From: Enoplolaimus lenunculus
Taxonomy: Eukaryota > Nematoda > Enoplea > Enoplida > Thoracostomopsidae
Assembly (NCBI GenBank): GCA_030248215.1
Contig: JASANG010002802.1
Coordinates: forward strand, 62,001-126,000
Length of the DNA stretch: 64,000 nt
Direction of reading: 5' to 3'
Shown in pieces: positions 13,497-26,900 of the stretch. Positions within the stretch are counted from its first letter, which is position 1. Every line of letters starts with the position of its first letter. The notes below the pieces were generated by a model, which saw only the letters and a list, made by a program, of their open reading frames with translations, was not told where the DNA came from and ran no database searches. The translations under genes and the position numbers were made by a program.

Positions 13497-16400
13497 GTAA
13501 GTTTGCAACGATCATATAGAAAATTTAATACAATTCGAAAAATTAAAATCGTAACTTAATACTTTTCAAGTACATCCAGTTTGTGCGTCCGTTTGATTCT
13601 TTAGCGCTTTCTGGTTTTATTCAAAAACTCATGTTGAGGTATATTCGTTAAACCAACAGAATATTACGACTCTGACAAGAAGATGCAACATCTAGAAACG
13701 GCTTCCTTGAAGATAAAGGCGAGTAGCAGACAAAAACACAACGCGCACTAGTACGGTTTGTACGACGCCAGAATAGATAAAGTTGCTTTCAGTTGTTCAC
13801 AGAGTCACCGATTTTTGGTTAAACGTTAAAAATTAGTGCCTCCTTACAGCTTGGCGTAGACGATCCGAAAGCGTTGGCACATACACAGTCACATGTAGAA
13901 TCAGTTTCACTGACCTCATCAAGGAGCCCAAAATATTCTCTCTAGGGTGACGCACAGGAAAGCAGCTGCGGCTATGGGTTGAAATGTAAATCTCAGTATT
14001 TGTAGCGGAACCCAAACTACATTTACCAATCACTCAGGACACACTACAAAAAGCGGTTCGTCTTGGAACGCAAACAGCTCAAGAGATCGAGATAAAAGAA
14101 GGCCGTCGGGTTCGTCTAAGTGAGTTTCACTATTTGGAACTGTGAAGATCAACATACAGAATAAAACATTCTTAACCCTTTCTCACATGAATATTTTCTA
14201 TTTCCCCTGAGACCTACTTTTATGCTAGGACTCGAACTCCAGTGACTGGAGTGAGAGGCGTATATCATCACCACTCAGCTTTTGAACACCTGTTGCTCCC
14301 AATTTGCAACAAAGCTGTCTAAAAACACTAATGATTGCTTAGAGACGCAGATGAAGAAGCAGATGAGCGGTAAAAGCGCCACAGTAAAAATATATCATGA
14401 CAAAATTGGTAAAATCCGTCGTGCATCAGAAATTTTTAATTTTGCTCGATTCTTACAAATTTATTTAAATCTATAACGATCGACGTTAAACACTTCAGTT
14501 TACTTGAGATTAGTTGTAGACTGTACATAGTTCTGAACAGCAATTGGCATTTTTTGATGGCTCAAATCTATACTCGTTTAGTTATGTTTGTGTAAAATAC
14601 ACGCCGACCCTTTTACGTAAATGTAGGCGAAAGAAATATTGTTGAAAGTTACAAATCCGTTAGCATCAGAATTGTAACTTTGTTGTCAGAGGCGTGAACA
14701 AAATTTGACTTCGAGAGAGTATAATCTGATGAAAAAAATTCACTTTTACGATTCATAGGATTATTCTGAATTCTATTTTATAACGTGTTTTGCTTTTTTT
14801 TTCTAAAATCTTGGGCAGGAGAAATATCCAGTCTATCTGTTCCCATGAGTACACCCTTGTATACAGTATTTATTCAATTTGCAGGGGCAACTCAAAATGT
14901 CGAGCCAGGCGATCCAATTTTCGCGCATGCCCAACTGCTTAGTCCCAAACCAGAATCGTTAGATAAAGCTCGTATGGCGAAAATATTACTAGAAACAACG
15001 AAAATTCTTGTTCGAGGGTAAGTCTTCGTTTACACAATTGAATATTACTCTTAAATATTTTTAATTAAACAGAAACAAACTTTAATATCATTTGGTACAG
15101 TTTTGTAGTGAATTTACACATTTTAAATATTAACCCCTGTTTTGGTTATTTGTTAAGCAATGCGTTTGATACTAAATCGCACAACTGCATTCAATGATGT
15201 TTTGCAATTATTTTATTACTGTCGTTGGGACAGCCCGTATTACTTTTAGCGGAATTCCGTTTTTTCACGGAAAGACATTAGAGTAAATGCTTTAGGGTTT
15301 AGGCTGCTTTCTGAAAGGACTTAGGCTTAAAATTATCCTTACGCTGAGGCTTAGGCTTTTGTTTAGTAGCATGATTATGCTACTGTTACGTCTTTTTAAG
15401 AAACATACGCCATATGAGCCACGTATGCGTAGTTGTGTGTCATGTAGGTTAACTATGGTTTTCATCTGTTTTAGTGAGAATCTCCGACCAGAAGAAAGGT
15501 TACCAAAAGAGCTTAACGTCGCAGAACTACAACAATTACTGCCGCGTATTGATGTATCACAACTTTTAGGTGAGTAGTGTTACTTGAAATCTATAGCGCG
15601 ACCATAAGGGCGTAGCCGTGAATTTTGAAAATGGAGCCAGTAAGACTCGAGCGTCAAAGTATTAATGCTAAGTGGAGATGGGGAACGTTCAGTTGTTTTT
15701 TACTTTAAATGAATTTATAAATATATTACCAATGCTCTACGTTGAATTTTACGAATTTTAGTTTATTGCTGTTCAAAATATTTCTTTTAGCTTTTTAAAA
15801 TTTTTAAATTTCATAATAATAATAATAATCATAATTATAATAACATAATTTTAGGTAATGTTTCTGACAACAGTGCCGAATGTGTACCTCAGCCATATCC
15901 GTGTGATCACACATCGCCGTATCGAATGCATTCCGGTTGGTGTAATAACCTTCGGTTTCCTTCCTACGGCAACGCGTTTAACCCGTTTCGAAGATTACTC
16001 GATCCATCGTATAATGATGGTAATAACGAAAAACTTTCAATTTCTCTTATTTCGTAGCGATAATCTATTAAGTGCGCGCATGATTTGTTAAACGGTTTTT
16101 TTGCAATTCTCTGCGCTTGAGAACGCCAAAACTTGCATTAAAATAGACGAACAAACTGAATGAACAAGACAACTTTCATAGAAATTAGATGTATGATACC
16201 ACCAAAATTATCACAATCGTTTGGAAAAACTTTGTCAGATCCGTAGGTCGGTTTTCTGACGTATTCGTAGCCAGATCTCTGTTTGCGACTTAATAGGAAA
16301 AGGCTTGTCTTTGCCTTAACGTTTGTCTAAGCATAAGCCTTAACTTTAATAAATTTATTGGAAAATGTTCAGGAGTCTGGATGTATTCTGCGGTAAAGCT

Positions 16401-17935
16401 ATATGGCAAATTGTGACTCTTCTTGTAAACATCGCTCAAATTTAAGATCAAGGTTTTAGGCACAGCAATAGGCTAAGGTTATGCATGGATGCGCCTTTTT
16501 CTAAACGTAAGCCTAAGCGTAAATGTGCGGCAAAGTCTACAAGAGACACAAAATGTTTTCAGGTTTCGATGAACCCCGAATTCTTGCCGTCCTAAACGTA
16601 ATCCTAAGCGTAAATCTGAGGAAAAGTGTACAGGAGACACAAAATGCTTTCAGGTTTCGATGAACCCCGAATTCTTGCCGTTGATCGACAGCCACTGCCA
16701 AGTCCTCGTGCAATCACCAACGCAGTACATTACAGTACACAGACGAAACATGTCAAATATACACATATGTTAATGCAATTTGGGCAATTTCTTGATCACG
16801 ACATGACACATTCACCAATAAATACAGGTATCCGCTATATGGGTGGCTGAATGCCGCTATTTTTGTGGGCTTTGAAATGCAGCGGGTTATTCTTCAATCT
16901 AGTAAAAGTGGTTCTTTTCTCGTCTCTTCAGAAATTTCGCGGAGGAATATATCGGCCCATCTTCATCTTTGTTTAAATTGCTGGCACTGTGTTTTTAACT
17001 TTGGTTCGTTTTTAAGCTTAAAGTTTTGTTAATAGCCGAATCCTGATGAATATCTAACGAGAATGATCCTAAAACTTGTAAAACTGTGTTTTTTGATCTC
17101 TACAGAACTATCTGAAACAGATGTAAACCTCTGTCTTCTCCTTTGCATACGATCACTTTCCCACACCGCAAGTTAAGGTTCAGTCGTTTTAAAATTTTAA
17201 TTTAAAGTTTAATTTCAGGACCAAACGGTGTTCCATTGAATTGTTCGCGTTGTGACTCACATGTCACTGAATCGATGAATTGTTTTCCGATTTCAATTCC
17301 AGACAACGACAAGTTTTTTCGACAAAATTCGTTTGAACATTCGTTGCGTTGTCTTCCGTTTACACGATCACTGCTTGGTCAGCTAACTCTTGGTGAGTAC
17401 ATTGTCAGAGATTGAAATGGGTCGTCGAATCAAATTTTTCCAGCTTACCGATTGTTAATTTTAGTTTAAAATTGTACTATGTAGAAGTAAAAGTATCAAG
17501 TAAATAGGTCAATTTTGTCATAATCGCTCAATGTATTGAAGCAAGAACTCCCCACATACGTATTTTGGGCAACTTTCCAGCATTACTATGTTTACAAATT
17601 TTTCATACACAAACATAAATCTTCTATAAGAACAAAATTTGCGTATATCTTTTCTGTATTCGCTTTTTATAGTATGCTATGTTTTATCTGTTGCAAGGTA
17701 GATTATCCTCGCAGCAAGCCCATAGCCAGCTAAATCTGATGAGGGCTCTAATGAAAATTTAAAATTTGCATTCTGGAAGATCGCTTGACTTATAAGCAAA
17801 ATTGTAATTGTTATGACGGTCCAGAATTTTTCTATATGGCTGATCGCCAGTGGACTCCTCGCGAATGAAAGGACCGCATCGCAGCTGTTCAGTTATGTGT
17901 TGCTACCTAAAAGTCGGACTACTAGTTATAATTTA

Positions 17936-17988
<53 letters not shown>

Positions 17989-20900
17989 TCGTGATGTATA
18001 ACTGGTATTTTCATTGAATAGATGAACGTCGGTTTTCATGAGTACCTTTTTGTAGTTTAAAAAATGACTCGAAGTGATGGGCAACTATGCTTTTCTGATG
18101 AACACAACACACAGACTAACCTTAATAAGACAGGGATTGTGTAGTGTTCATCAGAAAAGCATCGTTGCCGATCTCTTCGAGTCATTTTGGATAGGTATTG
18201 TGTGGTGAATGCATATTTTTCACCCTTCTTGTTTTGCTCGTAAAGCATAATGACGTAAAACATGTATTTATTTACAGAAATAAAGCCAAAGGCGCCAAAA
18301 TGCAATGAACAAGAAACAATGTATTCATTTATGATTAAATTCATCGGGAATCCGAGGGCCCATTCGGCTGTAGGCCTCGCGTCCGGGATTAAAACTAAAA
18401 TTTTGTGTCAAGACTTTAGTTTTAATGTTGTGCTTGTCTCTTGCTTTACTCGCGAGCTTTTTGCATTGTTATATCGAGCGACCATCCCTTTATCCACCAC
18501 TGATTGAATTTACCGAGAAAGTCAGAAAAGGATTACTGCACTTTTTGAGCGAATCGGGCCGATACAATTTGCAGACTAGATATTATATGCATATATATCA
18601 TGGTGCGACCAGATACCAAAAACTGGCAGAGCCGGAGCCGGATAATCTATCCGGCCGGAGTCGTAGCCAGATAATATATTGAAATCTTATACTAGATTAC
18701 ATTCAAATATATCAACGTAGCTTACAATTTTTCCTTCAGTGGCTGCAAGGTGTTTACGTGACAAAGTTTAACATCTCGCGTCAATGCATTTCTATCACTT
18801 TAACAAAGTCTCTAGTATACTATTCTATGTTTTTGTAGCGTTACGTTCAATTGCAATATTTGTTTGGCTCATGTTCCTTTTAAGGGTATCCAGTTTTGTG
18901 TAGGTACTGTAAAACAAAGGTAGCTAAGACCAGGAATGAGAGTCTCGATTTCAGTTTCGGAAAGTATCGATATTGGCAGGTCTCGGATGCTTGAGTCTCG
19001 GCGTGTTGGAACCGACGCTAGAAATCGAGGATTCTTGAAGTTTTTAAAAATAATATCCGCCAAGTGAAAATACCAGAGCCAAAGCCGGAGCCGGATATCC
19101 GGTCGCATCCTGAATACATATAAATTTTAGGGTACCGTGAACAAATGAACCAGTTGTCAAGTTTCATTGACGCGTCTAACATTTATGGCTCCACATTGTG
19201 CCAAGCGAATAGTCTTAGGTTATTTAGTTTAGGTGAGTTGTGAATTGCAGCGTAACTGATTACTGATTGATTGCTAATTTTTTGCGACCATGCCTCAAGA
19301 ACACGCTATCCTCAAATGTATGGGGCACCTATTGTCAGCTAATATAAATTTTCAAACAGAACAAGCGATCTGCTACATATACGAATCTCGAAATTTGCAG
19401 AATAGTACGCAAGTTCTTCAGTGGCGGATCCAGGATCTCAAAATGGGGGGGGGGGGCAAAATTTCACTGGTAGTAAACATATTTTTGACCCATACTGTAG
19501 TGACCCAAATAAGAGGGGGTCCCCATTTTGAGTCCCAATTAATAGGAGTCCGTATCCCTAATAAGAATCCGTAAGCGGGTAGAGTCCTTAAACCCATGTT
19601 TAGAGTCCATAAATGTCTAATATCCCTAATTGTAGCGCATAAATGACTCCAGGGCCAAGAAACTTTAAATCGTGCTTATACTATTGTGTATAAAACAGAG
19701 AAATAAACAGCGTAGAACAGCAATTGACACTATATAATTTTTGTCGAGATGCTGTTGGGGGGGCCACGGCCGGGGTGCCCCCCGTGGATCCGCCATTGAA
19801 GTTCTTCTATATCAAGTATGACAAATTTGGACACTTTACGTCCGTTCTGTTCTTAAAAGGTTGCAAGTCCAATCACTAACTGGTAATAGAGGTTACATTA
19901 TACTTACGAGTATGTCGGCTTTTAGATAATTTGTCACTTAACGATTACCTCATAGCAATTATTTAAAATTACGACCACAGCGCACTGATGAACATTTTTT
20001 CGTTAAAGAGTCAAAATAAGGTTCTGTAACGTGATTCTAAATTTTAAATTCGGTTTATTCTAAAAATGCAGATAATTTTAGCTTAAGATAAATTTTTGTC
20101 CATGGTATTCTACCGAGTCTGGGGTGCATAGTGTTATGTTTTCGAGTTATTTTTGAATAAAGCTAGGATTAACATTTGATTCAGTCTTGCTCTGAGACGT
20201 TGGGTTAGGAATATTCTTTACGCTACTGTTGCGTTTCTAAAATACCTTGACTAGATTTATGTAAGGATACATCTTTCTAATGATAGTTCCATTTTGCATT
20301 TCAGGTAAACTTAACTACACTGCCAGCTCAGATGGTTTGAAAGACGGTCTACCTCAAGGATTTCAGGAGAAGGATTGCAGATCACTGCCCGATCATATGT
20401 GTTTCATCGCAGGTAAATGAACGCGAAAGTTTCTATTTGATTTGAAGTTAAGGGATCGTGTCTGTAGCCAGAAGGGTATCATGTAGGCTCGACCCTCGTA
20501 GAAATATTTAGGCTTTTGAAAAGCGTTAGCCCCACTTGGAAGTTTGTTTTTTCAACCGCACGCCCCTTCAGCAGATTGAGCTAGCTACGGGTGTGGAAGG
20601 AACACACATACCATAGCTTGATATAATTAGCAATAAATATGTTATATCTTTGTTTTTGTTGAATTGTGTACTCTGAATATATACACCTCAATTATCAAAC
20701 ATCTTTGAATACTAGTAGAAGTTGAAAAAGGTTAAACAGCGCAATTACATAAATTTTTAACCTGGGGCGTACAATCACACCACCTCCTATCCAGTTGTTT
20801 GCACAGCACGTACTTTAGTAGCGTACTGAGGAATTTGCAGTGTATCTACTTATAGGGTCGTCTGTACTGAAAATGTGACTAACATACTCGATATTTAATT

Positions 20901-23900
20901 GGTTCTACACACATTTGAGAATACGAGCTACGGGCACATTGGCAACAGAATCGATATTGTGCTTTGAAACTTGTGCAAGCATCAGGAGGCAGAGATTTTT
21001 ATGCAAACCAACTTTTTTGCAATTAATATTTTAAGGCGACAGTCGAGCAAATGAGCAGACTGGTTTAACCGCAATGCATACAGTTTGGCTGCGTGAACAT
21101 AATCGCATAGCAACACGGTTGAATCGAATCAATAATTTTTGGACGGATGAAAAAATTTATCAGGTTTTGCATCTTGTAATAAGGAACTTGAAAATTGCAT
21201 TTTTCGCACTTGTTTCTATATATATAAGGGTTAAATTCAAATACTGCATATATACATATATATATGTATATATTATATATATGTATATATACATATATAT
21301 TATATATATTATATATATGTATATGTATACATATTGTTTTTTGCTGGTTCCCCCTGGGGATCCGTGTTTAATGTCTTCCAATGAGCTTCGCCGGATTTAC
21401 AATTTTAAATGCGAATTGAGAAAAAGCAAGCGAGGCGATTTCAGACGATATTTTAGAGTTGGAGGGTTTTAAATGTCCTAAAACGTACATAACACAAATA
21501 TATTAACTACATTGTCCCGTCTCAAAAGGAAAGGGGACGACCCGTTCTCCCCGTGGTTGAAAAAGGGAGACGTTTTTCTCGTCCCCTTGTTTCTATTTTT
21601 TGATGGTTTACGACCACATAAATTGCTCCACAGTCAGAAATATTTTCAAGGTGTTCGCTCTTCCTAATAAGGCAAGGTAGTTATAATTAAAATTGTGAAT
21701 AAAACCGTTGTAAAACTAAAAAGGAACATTTTGGTCAAACCGTTCTATGATAAAACAATTTTACAGTATGTATCGATATTGTGGTTTTACAGGAAACAAG
21801 AAGAATTGTATCTGCAATGCTTCAACATATTTCTTTCAACGAATTCCTGCCCAAAATCCTTGGAATGGAAGTGGTCGCGAAGTATGATTTGATTCCAAAG
21901 AAAAAAGGATATTATAAAAGTAAGTATAATGTTTATTATGAGTAATTTCCAACACACTGAAATATTTGACTTTAATATCTGTTAATACACTGATGTTTTT
22001 CGTTTAAGCCTCGATCGCATTAAAGGTTTTTTACTTCAAATTCTATCATACAAAAGCTTAAAATTCTCAGTGGTAACATACTGAACCCAAAAATCTTGTA
22101 AGCATTTTGTACCGCTTTTTGGAAAGTGTGAACATGCTAAGTTACTGAATTGATCCCTTTTTTGAGAACAGATTGACGCCCATGGCTGCACGGTGTAAAT
22201 GGATAGTAAAAATAACTTAAACGGATAGTGATCAAAATAACGGAAACGGAAAACGAATATTGAAGTATAAAAATTTCAAATATGTTTAATTTTTCCGCCA
22301 AAACTATTGAGGCGTGCAAATATTCACCGGGTTTTTTAAATTTTAAATGAAAAATAATGGTGGATGAACGTAAATTTTTAAGATTTTCGATGAATTTCGC
22401 AATGTTTATTTCATTTCGAACAATTGCATATATGTAATGAAAAATGGAGAGATATACGTGATTTATAACTAACTTTTCATAATGAAAACAAAAACCGAAA
22501 TGGACACCGATTTTTACCGCAAATGGAAAGGAATATCCGGTTACACCCTCCTGGTATGCTTCAATTTTTCAATTTAGAATAAAAATAAAAATTCTTCCAG
22601 TATATTTCGATCGCTCTCTGTTTCTGAAATTTTTACTACTCGTTTCCACCTCAGTTTTTTAACACAAGTAAGTTTCCCATTGTCAAACCTGGTCTAAAAT
22701 AAACAAAATTTAAAACCGGTACATTTTAGGTACTATCCGTTTTCGTTTTTGTTACAATCCGTTTACAGCTTAGTGTTTCCAATGCACGTGTGCTGCAATT
22801 GTTCGATTTGAAATGAAAACAAAATTAATCGTGTAAATTTTGATGATTCGCCACTTCCGTTACTTTTAGTATCTGTTTATTATGATCACAATTTCAGGCT
22901 ACGACGAGCATTGTGACGCAACACCGTCGAATGCATTCGCAACGGCTGCATTTCGGTTTGGTCACACATTAATTCGTGATTCGTTCCAGCGAATGGATGA
23001 TTTCTTCCGCAATTTTTCATCGCCATTGCAACTGAGAACAATGTTCAATAACGCAACCCCGTTGTATGATGCAGTCAGTGGGGGCATTGACACGATTATG
23101 ATTGGTTTAGCTGGAGTCGCAACCAACGCATTTGATCGACATATCAGTGTGGTGAGATTACTGTAGTGACCCGAATAAGAGGATGGTAATAAGAGGAGGA
23201 TTATAAGAAGGCGGGTCCCCATTTTGAGTTCCAAACAATTAGAGCCCATATCACTAATAATAGCCCGTAAACGTGGATAGAGTCACTAAAAACTAATTAG
23301 AGTCTATAAATGTCAATTATCCCTAATTGTAGTGCATAAATGACTCCAGGACAAATAAAGTTGAGCCCGAAACTTTAAAGCATGCTTGATTTTGAAAGTA
23401 CATTCCTAAGTATAACATTGGATCACTGCCTATTATCCTTTTGATACAAGACAAATAAAGGTTTTATTCAGCGGATAGTTGCAATACCGGATATATCAGT
23501 AACGTAGGGCGCCGCAGGGTGGATTAAAAGTAAATAACAGTCCGTAACCGACTAACTGATGGGGTACCTTCTGTAGAGGCCAAATAAATATCAGTCCCAT
23601 TATTATTCCGGTCACTACAGTAAGATGCTTATAGGCTGATCCAAGGGGTCCCAACATGAATCAAAACAAAAAAATTTCGCAAATATTTAGAAATTTCTAA
23701 ATACTCTACAAACAATGGCCAACGGAACTAAATTATACATAGGAATCGCAGCAGCGAGTTTATACCACAATCAAAAGCTGGATCAGTATTGGAACCAGCA
23801 ATTTTGAGTAATCTTACTGATTTTTACATAACAAGTCTTGATAATTTCTACGCGTCAGATCAATGTATCGAGTTTAGAGCGTTCTGTGAGTTTGCATGCA

Positions 23901-26900
23901 TATGTTATTCATGTTGCTATGATAACGTGTATGCTATATACAAGAAATGACAGCCGAAAACTTATATAAGTACAGTGATTTTATGAAACGGGACCAGAAC
24001 TGCAGACAAATCTTGCAAATAATTGCACATACTTGCTACAGGTTATAAACGATGAAAAATTGCAATTCCAGTTCTGATTACACATGCAATCACCATCGAA
24101 ACTGGATTTGAATCGAGATTATATTAATTGGAATCGGAATTCTGTTTGCTCACTGGGGAAAGCCATGTTCCTCACAACTGGCAATAAAAAACTGTACTGG
24201 CACTTTGATATGATGCGCCTAATTTTTAGCCAGTCTAATAAAAAAATAATTATATATTAAATATTATATTTAAACAAGAGTGTAGAACACAGTGGTGACT
24301 AATTGTTTGCTTCTATGTTGAATTATAATGCGTAAGACATAAATTGTCTGTTGAGTCGCTCAAATGCTAACCGGCCAGTAAAACATTTCGCCAGTACGCC
24401 ATATGGTCAATTCACCCATGAGTGAGACAGAGTATATGTGTGCTCCCCATTCATAAGTTTTGTTTTTCAGTGCCTCGGAAGTCATTTGCAAAATCAGGAA
24501 TGCTAAAAGCTGACTACTTAGCTAGCTTAGAATTTATTTATTTAGCGTAATTTGCTTGAGTTGCGGCGTAATTGTTGTTCAGGAAGTCAGAAATCATTTG
24601 TTCGAAAAAGCTGGGGTGCCAAAAAGTGGCATGGATTTAGCGGCTATTAACATTCAACGCGGTCGAGATCACGGCCTAAGGCCATATAATGACTATCGGG
24701 AATACTGTGGAATGCATCGTGCAGGAACATTTAACGATTTACTGGAACATATGAATGCTGATACGGTCGCTTCACTGCAAAGTGTTTACAGGTATTGTGA
24801 TCAGGGGCGGTGTAGCCTCTGCGGTGAAATAGCTAAGGAGTAAAAACGCAAGAAAAATCGGCCCTGGAAAGATCGGCGTAGACAGATTTTTCGGAGCGAA
24901 TGATTTGGGGTAGAAAAAATGGCCTATTACAGTGGGATCAATTTAAGTTTCAACAAGGGCGTATACAAAGGAAGGATGAGGATATATCGCCCGAAATTCT
25001 GGAAAGAATCGAAAAAGACACTTTTTTACTAGACTTGATTATCCCTTCAGAAATGAAATCCTGTGGTGTACGAACAACGCTCTTTTCCCCATCCCAGAGG
25101 AAAGAGTTCCGCTCATAAGTGTATTACTTATTCGTTGAATAAAACAAATTCAGCTCAGGGCCGAAACCACCTCAAGTTTTAGGGAAGCCCAAAATAATTT
25201 TAGGAGGGGCACACGATTGAAAGACAAACTTGCAAGAGAAGATGTAACTTTTCTAAGAGGCTACACGTTTTCTGGTCGGTTGAGCCCCTGGCCACCCTCT
25301 GACCACAGGCCCGAATCTACTTAAAATATATAAAGTTTTTTGCAGAACATTGAATCGAAACGCAGGATTAGGCTTAATAAGCTTAGACACGAAGCCTAGA
25401 AGCCAAAAATTAATTAGTAAGATAATGTGTTTCACTTTTTCAGCATTCTATGCCTGTTGTATTGAGAAAATTGCCCGGTTTATTTAATTTCAGCAAAGTT
25501 GATGACATCGACTTGTTTCCTGGTATAATTGGCGAGCGGTCGCTTCGTGGTGCATTGGTCGGTCCAACAGCTGCGTGCATTCTTGGCGAACAATTTCAAC
25601 GCGTACGAAGATGTGATCGGTATTGGTACGAAAATGATGCGCCAAATGTGCGCTTTAGTCCAGGTAAGTATTGTTATAACATGAGCTTACAATTTAGCAA
25701 AATTTGTATTATAAAAGTTTAAGTTCAATATTTATAAACGTTAAAACCAACATATTTTTGGCATGCCTGTCAACCAGTCGTAGAACCAGGATTTCTTTGT
25801 AAAAGGATACTTTTACTTTTGTGTTACAAAATTTTACAGACTTTTAAAGCGCGTTTTTAGCAATTTTTTTAATATTTGAAGCTTGATCAATTCGTCGAAG
25901 ACATAAATTCGTTTTGAATCCGCTTCATATATTTCAATTATTTAGTTAGAAAACACACTACGACTTACGTATGAGCAATTTCTGTCGCATGATTTTCAGC
26001 ACGGCAGGCCTGATGATAGGGTACATCACTACGTACCATACTGTTGCCGCTGTCGCCGTCCGCCCGTACATTGAGGCTTATTTAGAAATAAGAAAAAAAT
26101 GTAAACAAGACATTATAAAATAAATTTCCAAAGATTTGAAGAACAAAATAAAACTATGTATGTGCATGCAGTGTTTCAGATCAGCTCGCAGAAATCCGTA
26201 AAGTAACACTATCAAAGGTGATTTGCGCAAACAGTCAATTCATTCGTAAAATTCAACCAAATGTATTTGATATGCCTGATGAATTATTGTAAGTGTTTGT
26301 TTAAAGCTAGAGTAATTCAACGTATTTTTATTGAAGTCGTTTAATTGCTTTGGTAAGCCAGTGTTTAACTGTGGGCAGACAGAATATGACACATGTCTTG
26401 TAGATTCCCCACGCCTAAGGCTGCGGTCAAGTTTAAATTTGTTGAAATTTTGTGCTGAATCTAATTGCCAATATTCTCAAATCTGTAAACAGCATGAGTT
26501 AAAGCCTTTAACCCACGTGTAAGTTTTTGCAGCGGGAACTTGGAGATACCAGTTTATGAATGACACTTCAGACAAAACTTGCGGCTGCGAGTTGCAGTGG
26601 AAAGTTCTCGCTGCAAAAACTTGCACATATGAAGATGGCTTTCACCGCTTGCTAAAGGTTCTCGAGGAAACTAACAATAGTCTTTGTTATGAAACTTCAA
26701 AATGCATAGAAGTTTCATACAAGCAGGCTGGTCGTAATTCGTGCAAAACATTGAGAAAACTAAAAAGTTTTCAAAATTTACGTGGTCGCAAATGACTTGT
26801 AAAATCTATCACAATCCTCTCAGTGACATATTTATAATATTTGGAAAAACAACTGATTCTGCTTATTTTTGTATATTAAACATTTGAAACTTTTTGTATT

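Noticed and set aside
13850-13946. Possible extra exon in the linker between the peroxidase domains ([11 protein letters not shown] frame)
   Set aside because: It has an acceptor and an open frame, but its outgoing phase does not fit the next exon. Joining 13432-13496 directly to 13997-14119 fits without it.
21074-21472. 132-codon frame starting with real peroxidase sequence
   Set aside because: Only the first 30 codons are exon (21036-21163). The rest reads through the donor into a TA microsatellite.
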